Shown piece after piece: positions 1-9,306 of a stretch of 64,000 bases of DNA. Source of the stretch: Acinetobacter tibetensis (lineage in GTDB: Bacteria; Pseudomonadota; Gammaproteobacteria; Pseudomonadales; Moraxellaceae); NCBI RefSeq assembly GCF_023824315.1, contig NZ_CP098732.1, forward strand, positions 2,852,001-2,916,000. The letters run 5' to 3'. Below the pieces are notes generated by a model. The model had not been told where the DNA came from. It did no database searches and was given only the letters and a program-made list of their open reading frames with translations. Within the stretch, counting starts at the first letter, position 1; each line of letters opens with the position of its first letter. The position numbers were made by a program, and so were the translations under genes.

Positions 1-191
1 TGGTAAATACCCGCGCCATATTCACGGCGAACTACGTTTAATGGCACTTTACCTTGACGGAAGCCGTTAATCTTTACAGTTTTAGCAGTGCGTTTTAAAC
101 GTGCTTCAAATTGCTCGTTCACACGGCTCGTCGGTACAGATACATTTAAACGACGGGCAACGCCCGAAACCGCTTCAGAAGTTACTTGCAT
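1..191 (-). CDS. tig: Trigger factor, N-terminal part (cut by window edge)
   Basis: Ribosome-associated folding chaperone with peptidyl-prolyl isomerase activity. Only the first 63 codons lie in the window; the gene runs off the left edge. The visible residues begin [20 protein letters not shown] and contain the ribosome-docking signature of the family (GFRQGKVP, matching the G-F-R-x-G-K-x-P loop). The start is the ATG whose complement is at 189-191. It points away from the receptor gene at 459. Identification rests on the N-terminal domain alone but the docking loop is very characteristic. Confidence 0.9.
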   Translation of the reverse strand, partial: MQVTSEAVSGVARRLNVSVPTSRVNEQFEARLKRTAKTVKINGFRQGKVPLNVVRREYGAGIY

Positions 192-235
192 GGCTTCCTC
201 GAAATTTAGTAATTACAGTTTATAAAAAGTGCCAC

Positions 236-264
236 ATTATATGACAACATTCAAAGATATACAA
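236..264 (-). promoter_or_regulatory. Probable sigma70 promoter of tig
   Basis: On the minus strand a perfect TATAAT (236-241) lies 17 bp from TTGTAT (259-264). It sits about 45 bp upstream of the tig start. The -10 is perfect and the -35 is weak, so this is a reasonable but unproven promoter. Confidence 0.45.
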
Positions 265-369
265 AACTGGATGTTTAAACTACAAGATTTTATCTAATTT
301 CTTTTTGTCTTTTGGTTAATTCTCTAAATTTCCGATCATTTTCTTATTTTAAAATGGCTTTTATTGCAA

Positions 370-386
370 ATGATAAGCCTTATCAT
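370..386 (+). promoter_or_regulatory. Fur box upstream of the first TonB receptor
   Basis: ATGATAAG-C-CTTATCAT is a perfect inverted repeat around one central base. It fits the 7-1-7 Fur model (TGATAAT-N-ATTATCA) with one change in each half. It lies 72 bp before the chosen start of the receptor, as expected for iron-repressed transcription. Confidence 0.75.
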
Positions 387-458
387 TATTATGTGAAAAA
401 ATATCACATTTATATTTATTTTCAGTTATTTATCTCGTCCAACTATGGAATTCTATTT

Positions 459-2606
459 ATGAGTAAGTTCAACCTTCGCCCACTCAGTCTTGCAATACTG
501 GGTTTATCCACCAGTTATGCTTTTGCGGAAAGCAGCTCCGAAAGCTCCTCTTCGACGCATCAACTTTCAACCATTGTGGTTTCCGCAGCGGGGTTTGAAC
601 AAGATATTAAAAATGCGCCTGCCAGTATCAGCGTGGTCACCAAAGAGGATATTGAAAAGAAAAATGCAACAAGTATTGCAGACCTCCTGGCCGATGTACC
701 GGGAATTGATATTCGCTCGGGTGTAGGTAAAACCGCGGGCTTAAACATTAAAATGCGTGGTTTGGGGAATGATTACAGCCTGATTTTGATTGATGGACGT
801 CGCCAAACAACCTCCTCAGATGTTACGCCAAACGGTTTTGGTGAAACTTCAAACAGCTTCCTTCCACCGCTCTCTGCTATTGAACGTATTGAAGTGATTC
901 GCGGTCCCATGGCAACGCGTTACGGCTCTGAAGCGATGGGTGGTGTCATTAACATTATTACCAAAAAAATCAGTAATGAATGGAATGGTAATGTCACAGT
1001 AAGTGGCAATTTGATGGAACATAAAGCAGAAGCCGACTCATGGAAAACCAGTTTCCTACTTAATGGTCCACTTATTCAAAATCGCCTTGGACTGCAACTT
1101 CGTGGCAGCTATTTAGATCGTCAAAGCTCTGAACGTATCGTTGCTGGCTCGACTTCACGTGATCCTCGTCCGAGTGAAGCGGATAACTATGATGTTGGCG
1201 GTAAATTAAATCTGAGTCTGAATGACCAAAATTCGCTTTGGGTCGATGCCTTCCATTCAAATCAGACTTATAGCAATGCAGATAACCGCCTAGGCACACA
1301 AGATACTTTTACGCGCGCACGTGGCTATAAAGATGAGCTAAAGTTTAACCGCGAACAATATTCACTTGGTCATGATGGTAATTATGACTTCGGGACATGG
1401 AACACCTATATCAGCCAAACCAAAACGGAAACGATTGGGCGTACGATTCCGACCAATACCTTCCCGAATAATGCTTACGCAGGTCGTGATCGTACACTAG
1501 AGAATACGGATTTGGTTGCGGATAGTCATATCATTACAACTCTCAGAAATCACAAATTGACCTTAGGTACAGAATATAAAAAAGCTGAAAGTGTGGATGA
1601 TATTGCAGGTCTAGGAGCTGAGTTTGAGAAGGACTCTTACTCATTCTATGCAGAAGATGAGTGGAACCTGATGGATAATCTGCATTTCACCTTTGGTGGA
1701 CGCTATGAAGACCATTCAGGTTTTGGTGGACATTTTAGTCCACGTGCCTATCTGGTCTGGAATACAACAGATGCTTTAACCCTTAAAGGTGGTGTGAGTA
1801 CGGGTTATAAAGCCCCTTCGGCTAAAGCTTTACACAATGGAATAATCAATTTTAGTGGGCAAGGAACCACTCCTGTTCTAGGCAATCCCGATTTAAAACC
1901 TGAAACCTCGGTTAATTATGAAGTAGGCTTAAATTATCAGCCTTCGGATCGATTCGATTTTAATACCACTGCATTTTTCAATGTTGTTAAAGATAAAACC
2001 ATATCTAAAGAATTTAATTGCAGCATCAGCGACTGTTCGGGTTTGGGCAACGGTGTAACATCTTATTCCAAGAGCTTTAATGCAGATGAAGCAGAAATTT
2101 ATGGCCTCGAAACCTCATTAAAATATCAAATCATTCCCGAGTGGGATATTAAAGCTGCCTATACCTTTACCGAATCTGAGATTACCAAAGGCGAAAACAA
2201 AGGTTATGCACTCGAGTCTACAGCTAAACATTTATTCAACCTCACATCGACATGGCATATCAATGATGTATTTGATCTATGGTTACAACATGAATATCAG
2301 TCTGGTCGTCCCCGCTACTTAGAAAGCCAAACAGGTGATGCGCTGAATATTCAAAAGCAAACCGATAATGAGTTCTCTGGCTATAACTTATTTAACTTGG
2401 GTAGTAGTTATCAGCTCAATGATCAAGTGCGTATTAATGCTGCTGTAAATAATTTGTTAGATAAAGACTTTACCGAATATATGGACTATTACGACCTAAA
2501 TGGTGATGTACAACAAGCATATAAATACCTTTCGATAGGGTCTGCTATGTCTGGAACCTATATCTCTGGGCGTAACTACTGGTTATCTATTTCTTACGAT
2601 TTCTAA
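459..2606 (+). CDS. TonB-dependent siderophore receptor, CirA/FepA-like
   Basis: Outer-membrane receptor for a ferric siderophore, probably of catecholate type, powered by TonB-ExbB-ExbD. The 715-residue product has a signal peptide (cleavage after about residue 23, YAFA), a TonB-box-like segment STIVVSA near residues 37-43, a plug domain with the family motifs LILIDGRRQ and IERIEVIRGPMATRYGSEAMGGVINIITKK in two parts, and a beta-barrel ending in an aromatic (SYDF). The phrase pattern in the plug is closest to CirA as I recall it. The reading frame is open from 312, but that longer form would cover the Fur box and lacks a signal peptide at its start, so the ATG at 459 is preferred. The ligand cannot be told from sequence. 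Confidence 0.9.
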   Translation: MSKFNLRPLSLAILGLSTSYAFAESSSESSSSTHQLSTIVVSAAGFEQDIKNAPASISVVTKEDIEKKNATSIADLLADVPGIDIRSGVGKTAGLNIKMRGLGNDYSLILIDGRRQTTSSDVTPNGFGETSNSFLPPLSAIERIEVIRGPMATRYGSEAMGGVINIITKKISNEWNGNVTVSGNLMEHKAEADSWKTSFLLNGPLIQNRLGLQLRGSYLDRQSSERIVAGSTSRDPRPSEADNYDVGGKLNLSLNDQNSLWVDAFHSNQTYSNADNRLGTQDTFTRARGYKDELKFNREQYSLGHDGNYDFGTWNTYISQTKTETIGRTIPTNTFPNNAYAGRDRTLENTDLVADSHIITTLRNHKLTLGTEYKKAESVDDIAGLGAEFEKDSYSFYAEDEWNLMDNLHFTFGGRYEDHSGFGGHFSPRAYLVWNTTDALTLKGGVSTGYKAPSAKALHNGIINFSGQGTTPVLGNPDLKPETSVNYEVGLNYQPSDRFDFNTTAFFNVVKDKTISKEFNCSISDCSGLGNGVTSYSKSFNADEAEIYGLETSLKYQIIPEWDIKAAYTFTESEITKGENKGYALESTAKHLFNLTSTWHINDVFDLWLQHEYQSGRPRYLESQTGDALNIQKQTDNEFSGYNLFNLGSSYQLNDQVRINAAVNNLLDKDFTEYMDYYDLNGDVQQAYKYLSIGSAMSGTYISGRNYWLSISYDF

Positions 2607-2623
2607 AATTCAAAATCCCAATA

Positions 2624-2655
2624 AAAAACCCTGCTCTAGCAGGGTTTTTCTATTT
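2624..2655 (+). terminator. Rho-independent terminator after the receptor gene
   Basis: Inverted repeat AAAAACCCTGCT / AGCAGGGTTTTT (2624-2649) followed by a short T-rich tract, 17 bp after the stop codon. Confidence 0.85.
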
Positions 2656-2765
2656 ATATAATAAATCATATACTTACATACAAATTGTTACACAATCTCA
2701 TTAATTTTTACATTTTCTTTACAAGCCTTTATCGACAATTCCAATCATTTATAATTGGTAAAATA

Positions 2766-2784
2766 AATAAGAATTATTATTATT
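2766..2784 (+). promoter_or_regulatory. Possible Fur box upstream of piuA
   Basis: The 19 bases beginning AATAAGAATT match 13 of 19 positions of the classical Fur consensus. The site is 38 bp before the piuA start. The region is AT-rich, so chance matches are likelier than for the site at 370-386. Confidence 0.45.
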
Positions 2785-2821
2785 CGCATAAGAATTTTTA
2801 CTACTCTTTGTGAGTTCAGAA

Positions 2822-5122
2822 ATGTCATTTATTAAAACGCGTAAAAAATTAGTGTCGGCAGCAATTGCCTCATCATTATCAGTTGTTGCAACCACGGCTA
2901 TTGCACAAGAAGAAACTGCCCAATTGCCAACCATTCGCACGGAAGCAACTCAAGAAGAATCTTTAAAAGTTGATCAATCTGCAAATGCTAAATTTGTCGC
3001 GCCACTAAAAGATACGCCTAAATCTGTTTCTGTCCTTTCACAAAAATTACTGAAAGAAACCAACTCGAATACGCTGTTAGAAGCATTACGTTATGAACCA
3101 GGCATTACTTTAGGTGCGGGTGAAGGCGGTACACCATTTACAGATATGCCTTATATCCGTGGTTATAGCGGTCAATCTTCTATTTATGTTGATGGTGTTC
3201 GTAATACCACTTCACAAAGCCGCGATATGTTTGCCATCGAACAAGTTGAAGTTATTAAGGGCTCTTCTTCTGCCCTTGGTGGTGGTGGTAGCGTTGGCGG
3301 AAGCATTAACCTGATTCCTAAAGTTGCTCATGAAGGCGACACTTATCAAGGCAGCGTTCAAGGTGGTACCGACAACTATAAACACATTCAATTAGATGCC
3401 AACAAAGACTTTGGTAATGGTATGGCTGGCCGTGTCATTGTGATGGGGCACGAAAATGAAAAAGCTGGACAAAGTGATGGAGCCGAATTTGCACGTGCTG
3501 GTATCGCAACTAGCCTCGCCTTTGGTCTAGGCTCTGACACACGTGGCTCTGTTGGTTATTATTATTTGCGTAGCAATGATGAACCAGATGCGGGTATTCC
3601 ATTCAATAATGCAAAGCCAACAACACCTCCTCCTGGTGTAACTGTTACTCCTGGCGACGGTAAACCTGTAAGCGTCAAAGCTGGAACTTATTATGGCTGG
3701 AAAGCACGTGACTTTGACAAACGCGAAAACCAAATTGGTACGTTTAAGCTTGAACACGATTTCAATGAAAATCTGACATTAGCGAACATTGCTACATATA
3801 ACAAATCTAAATCTGATTATATCTATACCAATGCAGATGACTCTAAAGGAAACATCTACCGTGGTACTGTTGCACGCCGTGCTTTAAGTCGTATTTTAGA
3901 GAGCGATGCTTATAGTGACCAATTGTCATTACGCGGTAAATTCAATACTGGTGCATTAAATCACTCGTTTAATGTCGGAACTGAATGGAGCCTGCAAGAA
4001 ACGGATCAAGGTATGCATACCTTTACTAATGCAGCAGGTCAAACGACTTCTACCATCTTAACTTCAAATATCAACTCATGTGATGCAAGCGCTGCAGCAC
4101 TTAATGGTTGGTGTACTGGCTTAAACAACCCAAGTAACGGTTCATTTACCGATACGATTGGCAGTATTAAAGGTCAGTCTACAACGCGTAGTCAAACGAT
4201 GTCAGTGTATGCTTTAGATAGCATCGAATTTAACCCACAATGGTTGCTTAACTTAGGTATCCGTTGGGATAAATTTGAAACTGAAAAGAAATATAATCAA
4301 GATGTCTATAAAACCAAAGATGGTGCTTATACTTCTGAAGTCTCTATTCCTAAAGGGACAAAATATGAAAGTGATTCAGACTTTTTCACTTATCAAGCTG
4401 GTTTAGTGTACAAGCCAACTGAAAATGGCAGCATTTATACCAGTTTCGCAACCTCTGCAAACCCTGTTGGTGTTCTCGCCGAAGGTGATAGCAGTGATAA
4501 CGCCTTAGGTACGACGGATATCATCAATGCCCTCAAGCCAGAAGAAGCACGTACTTTTGAAATTGGAACCAAATGGGACCTATTTAATAATCGTGCGAAC
4601 CTAACGGCTGCAATTTTCCGTACTGAAAAGCAAAATACACGTATTCAAATTGATTCAACCACTTCTGCCAATGCAGGTGAAAGCCGTGTTGATGGTTTTG
4701 AAGTGAGCTTAAACGGTAAAATTACCAATAAATGGGAAGTTTCAACTGGCTATAGCTACTTAGACAGTGAAATTACAAAAGCGGCATACAATGCAATTGC
4801 TCAAGAAGGTAAGCCACTGCCATTCGTTGCGAAAAACAGTGCAACTTTATGGTCAACTTATCGTGTTATGCCAAAGTTAACTTTGGGTGCAGGTGCCGAA
4901 TATCGTGATCAAGTTTATGTAAACACAACTGTACCAAAATACTTGCCAACCTATACCATTTACAACGCGATGGCTAAATATGATGTCAACCGCAATGTGA
5001 ATGTACAGCTCAATGTGAATAATATTTCTGATAAGCGCTATTTCACAAGTGCTCACGCAGCTCACTACGCATTTGAAGGCAATGGTCGCAATGCCGTATT
5101 GGCAATTAACTTTAAATACTAA
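2822..5122 (+). CDS. piuA: TonB-dependent catecholate siderophore receptor PiuA (Fiu-like)
   Basis: Outer-membrane ferric-siderophore receptor of the Fiu/PiuA group, the family linked in Acinetobacter and Pseudomonas to uptake of catechol siderophores and siderophore-conjugated drugs. The 766-residue protein has a signal peptide (cleavage near TAIAQ), a TonB-box-like stretch around LPTIRTEA, a plug with IRGYSGQSSIYVDGVRN and IEQVEVIKGSSSALGGGGSV, and a barrel ending in AINFKY. The frame is open from a GTG at 2810, but the ATG at 2822 puts the basic n-region directly at the start. The next gene is piuC, as in the fiu-ybiX arrangement of E. coli, which supports the assignment. Two terminator hairpins separate it from piuC. 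Confidence 0.88.
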   Translation: MSFIKTRKKLVSAAIASSLSVVATTAIAQEETAQLPTIRTEATQEESLKVDQSANAKFVAPLKDTPKSVSVLSQKLLKETNSNTLLEALRYEPGITLGAGEGGTPFTDMPYIRGYSGQSSIYVDGVRNTTSQSRDMFAIEQVEVIKGSSSALGGGGSVGGSINLIPKVAHEGDTYQGSVQGGTDNYKHIQLDANKDFGNGMAGRVIVMGHENEKAGQSDGAEFARAGIATSLAFGLGSDTRGSVGYYYLRSNDEPDAGIPFNNAKPTTPPPGVTVTPGDGKPVSVKAGTYYGWKARDFDKRENQIGTFKLEHDFNENLTLANIATYNKSKSDYIYTNADDSKGNIYRGTVARRALSRILESDAYSDQLSLRGKFNTGALNHSFNVGTEWSLQETDQGMHTFTNAAGQTTSTILTSNINSCDASAAALNGWCTGLNNPSNGSFTDTIGSIKGQSTTRSQTMSVYALDSIEFNPQWLLNLGIRWDKFETEKKYNQDVYKTKDGAYTSEVSIPKGTKYESDSDFFTYQAGLVYKPTENGSIYTSFATSANPVGVLAEGDSSDNALGTTDIINALKPEEARTFEIGTKWDLFNNRANLTAAIFRTEKQNTRIQIDSTTSANAGESRVDGFEVSLNGKITNKWEVSTGYSYLDSEITKAAYNAIAQEGKPLPFVAKNSATLWSTYRVMPKLTLGAGAEYRDQVYVNTTVPKYLPTYTIYNAMAKYDVNRNVNVQLNVNNISDKRYFTSAHAAHYAFEGNGRNAVLAINFKY

Positions 5123-5126
5123 GACA

Positions 5127-5153
5127 AAATCCCATAAATTAATTATGGGATTT
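5127..5153 (+). terminator. Terminator-like hairpin after piuA
   Basis: AAATCCCATAA / TTATGGGATTT inverted repeat starting 4 bp after the piuA stop. The T tract is short (TTTG), so efficiency is uncertain. A second and stronger hairpin follows. Confidence 0.6.
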
Positions 5154-5164
5154 GTTTAAGTTAA

Positions 5165-5198
5165 GATAAAATAGCCTCTGCCCAGAGGCTATTTTATC
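5165..5198 (+). terminator. Strong hairpin between piuA and piuC
   Basis: A perfect 15-bp stem (GATAAAATAGCCTCT / AGAGGCTATTTTATC) with a GCCC tetraloop. With the hairpin at 5127-5153 it forms a tandem pair that may reduce, but not abolish, read-through into piuC 26 bp further on. Confidence 0.65.
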
Positions 5199-5224
5199 AC
5201 CATTTATTTAGAAGGATATAGGCT

Positions 5225-5908
5225 GTGATTCATCACATTCCAAATGTTTTATCCAAAGAACAAGTCTCTGAATTTCGCCAATTAATGGCAACAGCAAATT
5301 GGGTCGGTGGGAAAGTAACAGCAGGTACCCTTTCTGCCTCAGTCAAACAAAATCAACAACTTTCGGAAAATGATCCCCTCACCCATCACTTGAGTGAGTT
5401 GGTGATTCAAGCCATTTGGAAAAATCCAGTTTTTCAAGCCGCTGCATTGCCGCATCAAATTATTCCACCACTGTTTAACCGTTATGATGAACATGAAAGT
5501 TTTGGTTTTCATGTTGATAACTCGATTCGCCTGATTCGTGGAACTTCACAGCAAATGCGTACAGATTTATCTTGTACATTATTTTTAAGTGAGCCCGAAG
5601 AATACGATGGTGGTGATTTGGTGATTGAAGACACCTATGGTTATCATGAAGTGAAGTTACCCGCTGGCGATGTCGTACTCTACCCAGCAACTAGCTTACA
5701 TGAAGTCAGTAGCATTACTCGCGGTACACGTTTTGCTTCATTCTTCTGGGTACAAAGTTTAATTCGTGATGACCAGAAACGACATCTACTCTTCAATCTT
5801 GATGAAAGTATTCGTCAATTACGTAAGGATCATGATGATGCTTATCCTGAAGTAATGAAACTGACCAACATTTATCACAACTTGATACGAATGTGGTCGG
5901 AATTATAA
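5225..5908 (+). CDS. piuC: PKHD-type Fe(II)/2-oxoglutarate dioxygenase PiuC
   Basis: Cytoplasmic PKHD-type hydroxylase of the YbiX/PiuC family, 227 residues, the usual family length. The iron-binding motif His96-x-Asp98 (FGFHVDNS) and the distal His159 (SLHEV) are present, with Arg169 placed to bind 2-oxoglutarate. The start is a GTG at 5225 giving MIHHIPNVL, aligned with the E. coli YbiX start; AGAAGGA lies upstream at slightly long spacing. Its partner is piuA just upstream. The family is co-regulated with Fiu-type receptors by iron, but its substrate is not firmly known. Confidence 0.92.
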   Translation: MIHHIPNVLSKEQVSEFRQLMATANWVGGKVTAGTLSASVKQNQQLSENDPLTHHLSELVIQAIWKNPVFQAAALPHQIIPPLFNRYDEHESFGFHVDNSIRLIRGTSQQMRTDLSCTLFLSEPEEYDGGDLVIEDTYGYHEVKLPAGDVVLYPATSLHEVSSITRGTRFASFFWVQSLIRDDQKRHLLFNLDESIRQLRKDHDDAYPEVMKLTNIYHNLIRMWSEL

Positions 5909-6133
5909 GTATTTAGCACACTTTGTTATCATATTTTTCAAAAAATAAATCTATCTTGGGAAATTTTTTCTAATATTTAAATAATACTGCAAAATTAGAA
6001 AAACATTTCCCTTACAATCCAACTAGAATAAATTATGAACTTTTTGCACTGCATGCAATTTTCGCCTAGACTGCATTTAACGCTATGCGAATGCTTGCAC
6101 AAGTAAAACCACCCTATTGATCTTGATGGTTAC
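5909..6133. other. Intergenic region before the leuA leader
   Basis: AT-rich, without a supported gene. A weak promoter guess is TTGCAC (6044-6049), 17 bp, TAGACT (6067-6072), which would start transcription about 50 bp before the candidate leader peptide. Confidence 0.35.
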
Positions 6134-6220
6134 ATGATGAAAACGAATGATATTTTTGCTTTTCCGACTCACGCTCAACCTCAAATGAATCTCCTGATGC
6201 TGCGCCACGCGCGCGTATAA
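6134..6220 (+). CDS. Candidate leucine leader peptide upstream of leuA
   Basis: A 28-codon frame (two possible ATGs at 6134 and 6137) that ends MNLLMLRHARV and then TAA. Three of five codons at 6191-6202 and just before are leucine (CTC CTG ATG CTG). It is followed at once by a small hairpin (6227-6241) and a pyrimidine-rich tract, and lies 126 bp before leuA. Position and leucine cluster fit a ribosome-mediated attenuator of leucine biosynthesis, which is known for leu operons in Proteobacteria. The ribosome binding site is weak and the hairpin short, so this is an inference. Confidence 0.45.
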   Translation: MMKTNDIFAFPTHAQPQMNLLMLRHARV

Positions 6221-6225
6221 AAATT

Positions 6226-6250
6226 TTGCCTGTTTGGCAATTATTTCTAC
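6226..6250 (+). terminator. Possible attenuator hairpin in the leuA leader
   Basis: TTGCC-TGTTT-GGCAA followed by TTATTTCTACTTTT. The stem is only 5 bp, so by itself it would be a weak terminator. It starts 6 bp after the stop of the leader peptide. Confidence 0.3.
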
Positions 6251-6346
6251 TTTTCCCTTTAAATATTTTTAAATAAACACCATATATTGGTAGCAAGTTG
6301 CAGATTTCACAAGACCAAGCAACCCATGCTGCACAAGGAGTTCCTC

Positions 6347-8044
6347 ATGATGTTGGCTGATCCAAGTAAAAAATATCGTCGCATGTACCAGCGTGTAGAC
6401 TTGCCTGACCGTCAATGGCCAAACAAAGAAATTACCCAAGCTCCAATTTGGATGAGTACCGACCTTCGTGACGGTAACCAAGCAATTTTTGAACCGATGG
6501 ATATGGAACAAAAGTTTAAAATGTTCCAAATGTTGGTCAAAATTGGTTTTAAACATATTGAAATCGGCTTCCCTTCTGCATCTCAAATTGACTTTGACTT
6601 CACGCGTAAATTGATTGAAGAAGGTCATATTCCTGATGACGTCTATATTGAAGTTTTAGTCCAAGCACGTGACCACTTGATTCAACGTACTTTTGAATCA
6701 TTACAAGGTGCAAAACGCGCAATTGTGCATATCTACAATTCAAACTCTCCGACATTTCGTCAAAAAGTATTAAATGTCGATGTTGCAGGGGCAAAACAAT
6801 TAGCCATCAATGCAGCAGAAAAAGTCAAAGAATATGCAGCCAAGCAACCTGAAACTGAATGGGTTTTCCAATATAGCCCAGAATGTTTCTCTGCAACGGA
6901 ATTAGAAGTTGCGAAAGATGTCTGTGATGCTGTGACTGAAATCTGGGATGCACGCCCAGAACAAAAAGTCATTTTGAACTTACCTGCAACAGTGGAAGTA
7001 TCAACTCCAAATGTCTATGCAGACCAAATCGAATGGATGCACCGTAATATTCAACGTCGTGATGGCGTGATCATTTCAGTTCACTGTCACAATGACCGTG
7101 GCTGTGGTATCGCTGCTTCTGAATTAGCCATTATGGCAGGTGCTGACCGTGTAGAAGGTTGTGTGTTTGGTAACGGTGAGCGTACAGGTAACGTGGACGT
7201 TGCTGCGATTGCCTTGAACATGTATACCCAAGGTGTAGCACCGAACTTAGACTTCTCTAACATTAATGAAGTGATTGCGACGGTTGAAGAATGCACAGGT
7301 TTACCTGTACATCCTCGTCATCCTTATGCAGGTGACTTGGTCTTCACTGCATTCTCTGGCTCACACCAAGATGCGATTAAAAAAGGCTTTGAATACCAGA
7401 AAAATGAAGAAATCTGGGACATGCCTTACTTACCCATCGATCCGAAAGATTTAGGTCGTGACTACGATGCTGTGATTCGTGTCAATTCACAATCGGGTAA
7501 AGGTGGTATCGCGTACTTGTTAGAAGCAAACTACAACGTGGTATTGCCACGTCGTTTACAAATTGAATTCTCACAAGTGGTACAACAAGTTGCCGATGAT
7601 GAAGGTGTTGAAGTTTCAGCACAACAAATCTGGGGCTTGTTTAAAGACAAGTATGTCAGTACAAAAGATGCCCATTATTCAGCGAAAAATTACCGCTTGT
7701 CTGACGACAATGGCAACCAAGTGATTGAATTAGATATCGAACTTGATGGTGAAATCCAGCATTTACGGGGTGAGGGCAACGGTCCAATTTCTGCGATGTT
7801 AAATGCGCTTCAATTACCTATTGATGTCTTGAACTATGAAGAGCGCAGCATTAGCTCAGGCGCACATGCCAAAGCCTTGGCATTAATTGAAATTCAAGTG
7901 AAAGGTACGGGTAAATCTGCCTTTGGTGCGGGTGTTCATGACAATATTGTGACCGCCTCTATCGAAGCAATCCTTGCATGTACCAACCGCTTAATTGAAC
8001 AAGGTGTACTTAGCACTGAACAAGTGATTGCTGCTGCGGTATAA
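6347..8044 (+). CDS. leuA: 2-isopropylmalate synthase LeuA
   Basis: First committed enzyme of leucine synthesis: condenses acetyl-CoA with 2-oxoisovalerate in the cytoplasm. The 565-residue product carries an N-terminal TIM-barrel catalytic domain ([10 protein letters not shown] near residue 36, metal ligands in [18 protein letters not shown]) and a C-terminal regulatory LeuA domain expected to bind leucine ([24 protein letters not shown]). It belongs to the longer type of LeuA. The frame extends back to 6287, but AAGGAG at 6335-6340 sits 6 bp before the ATG at 6347, which decides the start. The rest of the pathway, leuC-leuD-leuB, is at 59978-63854 on the other strand. Confidence 0.95.
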   Translation: MMLADPSKKYRRMYQRVDLPDRQWPNKEITQAPIWMSTDLRDGNQAIFEPMDMEQKFKMFQMLVKIGFKHIEIGFPSASQIDFDFTRKLIEEGHIPDDVYIEVLVQARDHLIQRTFESLQGAKRAIVHIYNSNSPTFRQKVLNVDVAGAKQLAINAAEKVKEYAAKQPETEWVFQYSPECFSATELEVAKDVCDAVTEIWDARPEQKVILNLPATVEVSTPNVYADQIEWMHRNIQRRDGVIISVHCHNDRGCGIAASELAIMAGADRVEGCVFGNGERTGNVDVAAIALNMYTQGVAPNLDFSNINEVIATVEECTGLPVHPRHPYAGDLVFTAFSGSHQDAIKKGFEYQKNEEIWDMPYLPIDPKDLGRDYDAVIRVNSQSGKGGIAYLLEANYNVVLPRRLQIEFSQVVQQVADDEGVEVSAQQIWGLFKDKYVSTKDAHYSAKNYRLSDDNGNQVIELDIELDGEIQHLRGEGNGPISAMLNALQLPIDVLNYEERSISSGAHAKALALIEIQVKGTGKSAFGAGVHDNIVTASIEAILACTNRLIEQGVLSTEQVIAAAV

Positions 8045-8081
8045 GTATTAGCAATAATAATTAGCACTAAAATGACTTTAG

Positions 8082-8113
8082 AAGGATACCCTCAAGTGGT
8101 ATCCTTTTGTTTA
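8082..8113 (+). terminator. Rho-independent terminator after leuA
   Basis: AAGGATACC / GGTATCCTT stem (8082-8106) with a 7-base loop and then TTTGTTT. It ends leuA transcription shortly before metX. Confidence 0.75.
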
Positions 8114-8145
8114 TTGTTCTAAAAAATATAAGGCGAAGTATTTCT

Positions 8146-9306
8146 GTGTCTTTTCCAGCTGACTCAGTGGGTCTCGTAACCCCACAAAAGTTCCAATTCG
8201 AAGAGCCGTTAGAACTAGAATGTGGTCGTGTTTTACCACGTTTCGAAATGATGGTTGAAACCTACGGCACGCTCAACGCAGATCACTCGAATGCCATTCT
8301 CATTTGTCACGCTTTATCGGGACATCATCATGCTGCTGGTTATCATCATGAAGATGATAAAAAAGCAGGTTGGTGGGATGCATGTATTGGCCCTGGAAAA
8401 GCAATTGATACCTCTAAGTTCTTTGTCATTGCCCTAAATAACATTGGCGGCTGTAGTGGTTCGACAGGTCCAACCTCACCAAATCCTGAAAATGACAATC
8501 GTCCTTATGGGCCAGACTTTCCTTTAGTGACAGTACGTGACTGGGTAAAAACGCAAGCGATGCTGTCTGATCGCTTAGGCATTCAGACTTGGTATGCGGT
8601 AATCGGCGGCTCTTTGGGAGGCATGCAGGCTTTACAGTGGTCGGTTGATTATCCTGAGCGTTTACAGAAATGTGTGATCATTGCCAGCGCACCAAAGTTA
8701 TCTGCACAGAATATTGCCTTTAACGAAGTGGCACGTCAGTCGATTTTGTCTGACCCCGACTTTCATCAAGGTCGTTATTTAGAACATGACAGCTATCCGA
8801 AACGTGGTCTAATTTTAGCCCGTATGGTCGGTCATATTACCTACCTGTCTGAAGAAGCCATGAAACAAAAATTTGGTCGTGACTTAAAGTCAGGCAAATT
8901 TATGTATGGCTTTGATGTCGAGTTCCAAGTCGAAAGTTATTTGCGTTATCAAGGTGAACAGTTCAGCCGAAACTTTGATGCCAATACCTATTTAATTATG
9001 ACCAAGGCACTGGACTATTTTGATCCGTCGCGCGAATATGAACATTCATTGACCCAAGCGATGTCTCAGACCCAATGTCAATTCTTGGTGGTGTCGTTTA
9101 CCACGGACTGGCGCTTTACCCCTGAACGCTCACAAGAAATTGTGGATGCACTCATTAGCAATCATAAACCTGTGAGCTACCTTGATATTGATGCTGAACA
9201 AGGCCATGATTCGTTCTTATTCCCAATTCCGCTTTATGTAAAATCATTACGTGCATTTTTAGGTGGTGAAGAACAGCTTAAATCTACCGCTAAGGAGGCT
9301 GTGTAA
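8146..9306 (+). CDS. metX: Homoserine O-acyltransferase MetX
   Basis: Alpha/beta-hydrolase-fold enzyme that activates homoserine for methionine synthesis. The 386 residues include the nucleophile Ser156 in GGSLGGMQ and the terminal acid-histidine pair in the region DAEQGHDSF. The frame runs back to 8107, but AAGGCGAAG before the GTG at 8146 and the N-terminus [10 protein letters not shown] set the start. Historically called an acetyltransferase; published work on MetX in Acinetobacter baylyi reported use of succinyl-CoA, so the acyl donor should be left open. It overlaps metW by one base (TAATG), indicating translational coupling. Confidence 0.92.
   Translation: MSFPADSVGLVTPQKFQFEEPLELECGRVLPRFEMMVETYGTLNADHSNAILICHALSGHHHAAGYHHEDDKKAGWWDACIGPGKAIDTSKFFVIALNNIGGCSGSTGPTSPNPENDNRPYGPDFPLVTVRDWVKTQAMLSDRLGIQTWYAVIGGSLGGMQALQWSVDYPERLQKCVIIASAPKLSAQNIAFNEVARQSILSDPDFHQGRYLEHDSYPKRGLILARMVGHITYLSEEAMKQKFGRDLKSGKFMYGFDVEFQVESYLRYQGEQFSRNFDANTYLIMTKALDYFDPSREYEHSLTQAMSQTQCQFLVVSFTTDWRFTPERSQEIVDALISNHKPVSYLDIDAEQGHDSFLFPIPLYVKSLRAFLGGEEQLKSTAKEAV

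Noticed and set aside
6269..6628. 119-codon minus-strand frame over the leuA start
   Set aside because: Opposite to leuA with no ribosome binding site; open only because of leuA codon bias.
8107..8146. SAM riboswitch before metX
   Set aside because: Only about 40 bp separate the leuA terminator from the metX start, too short for such an element.
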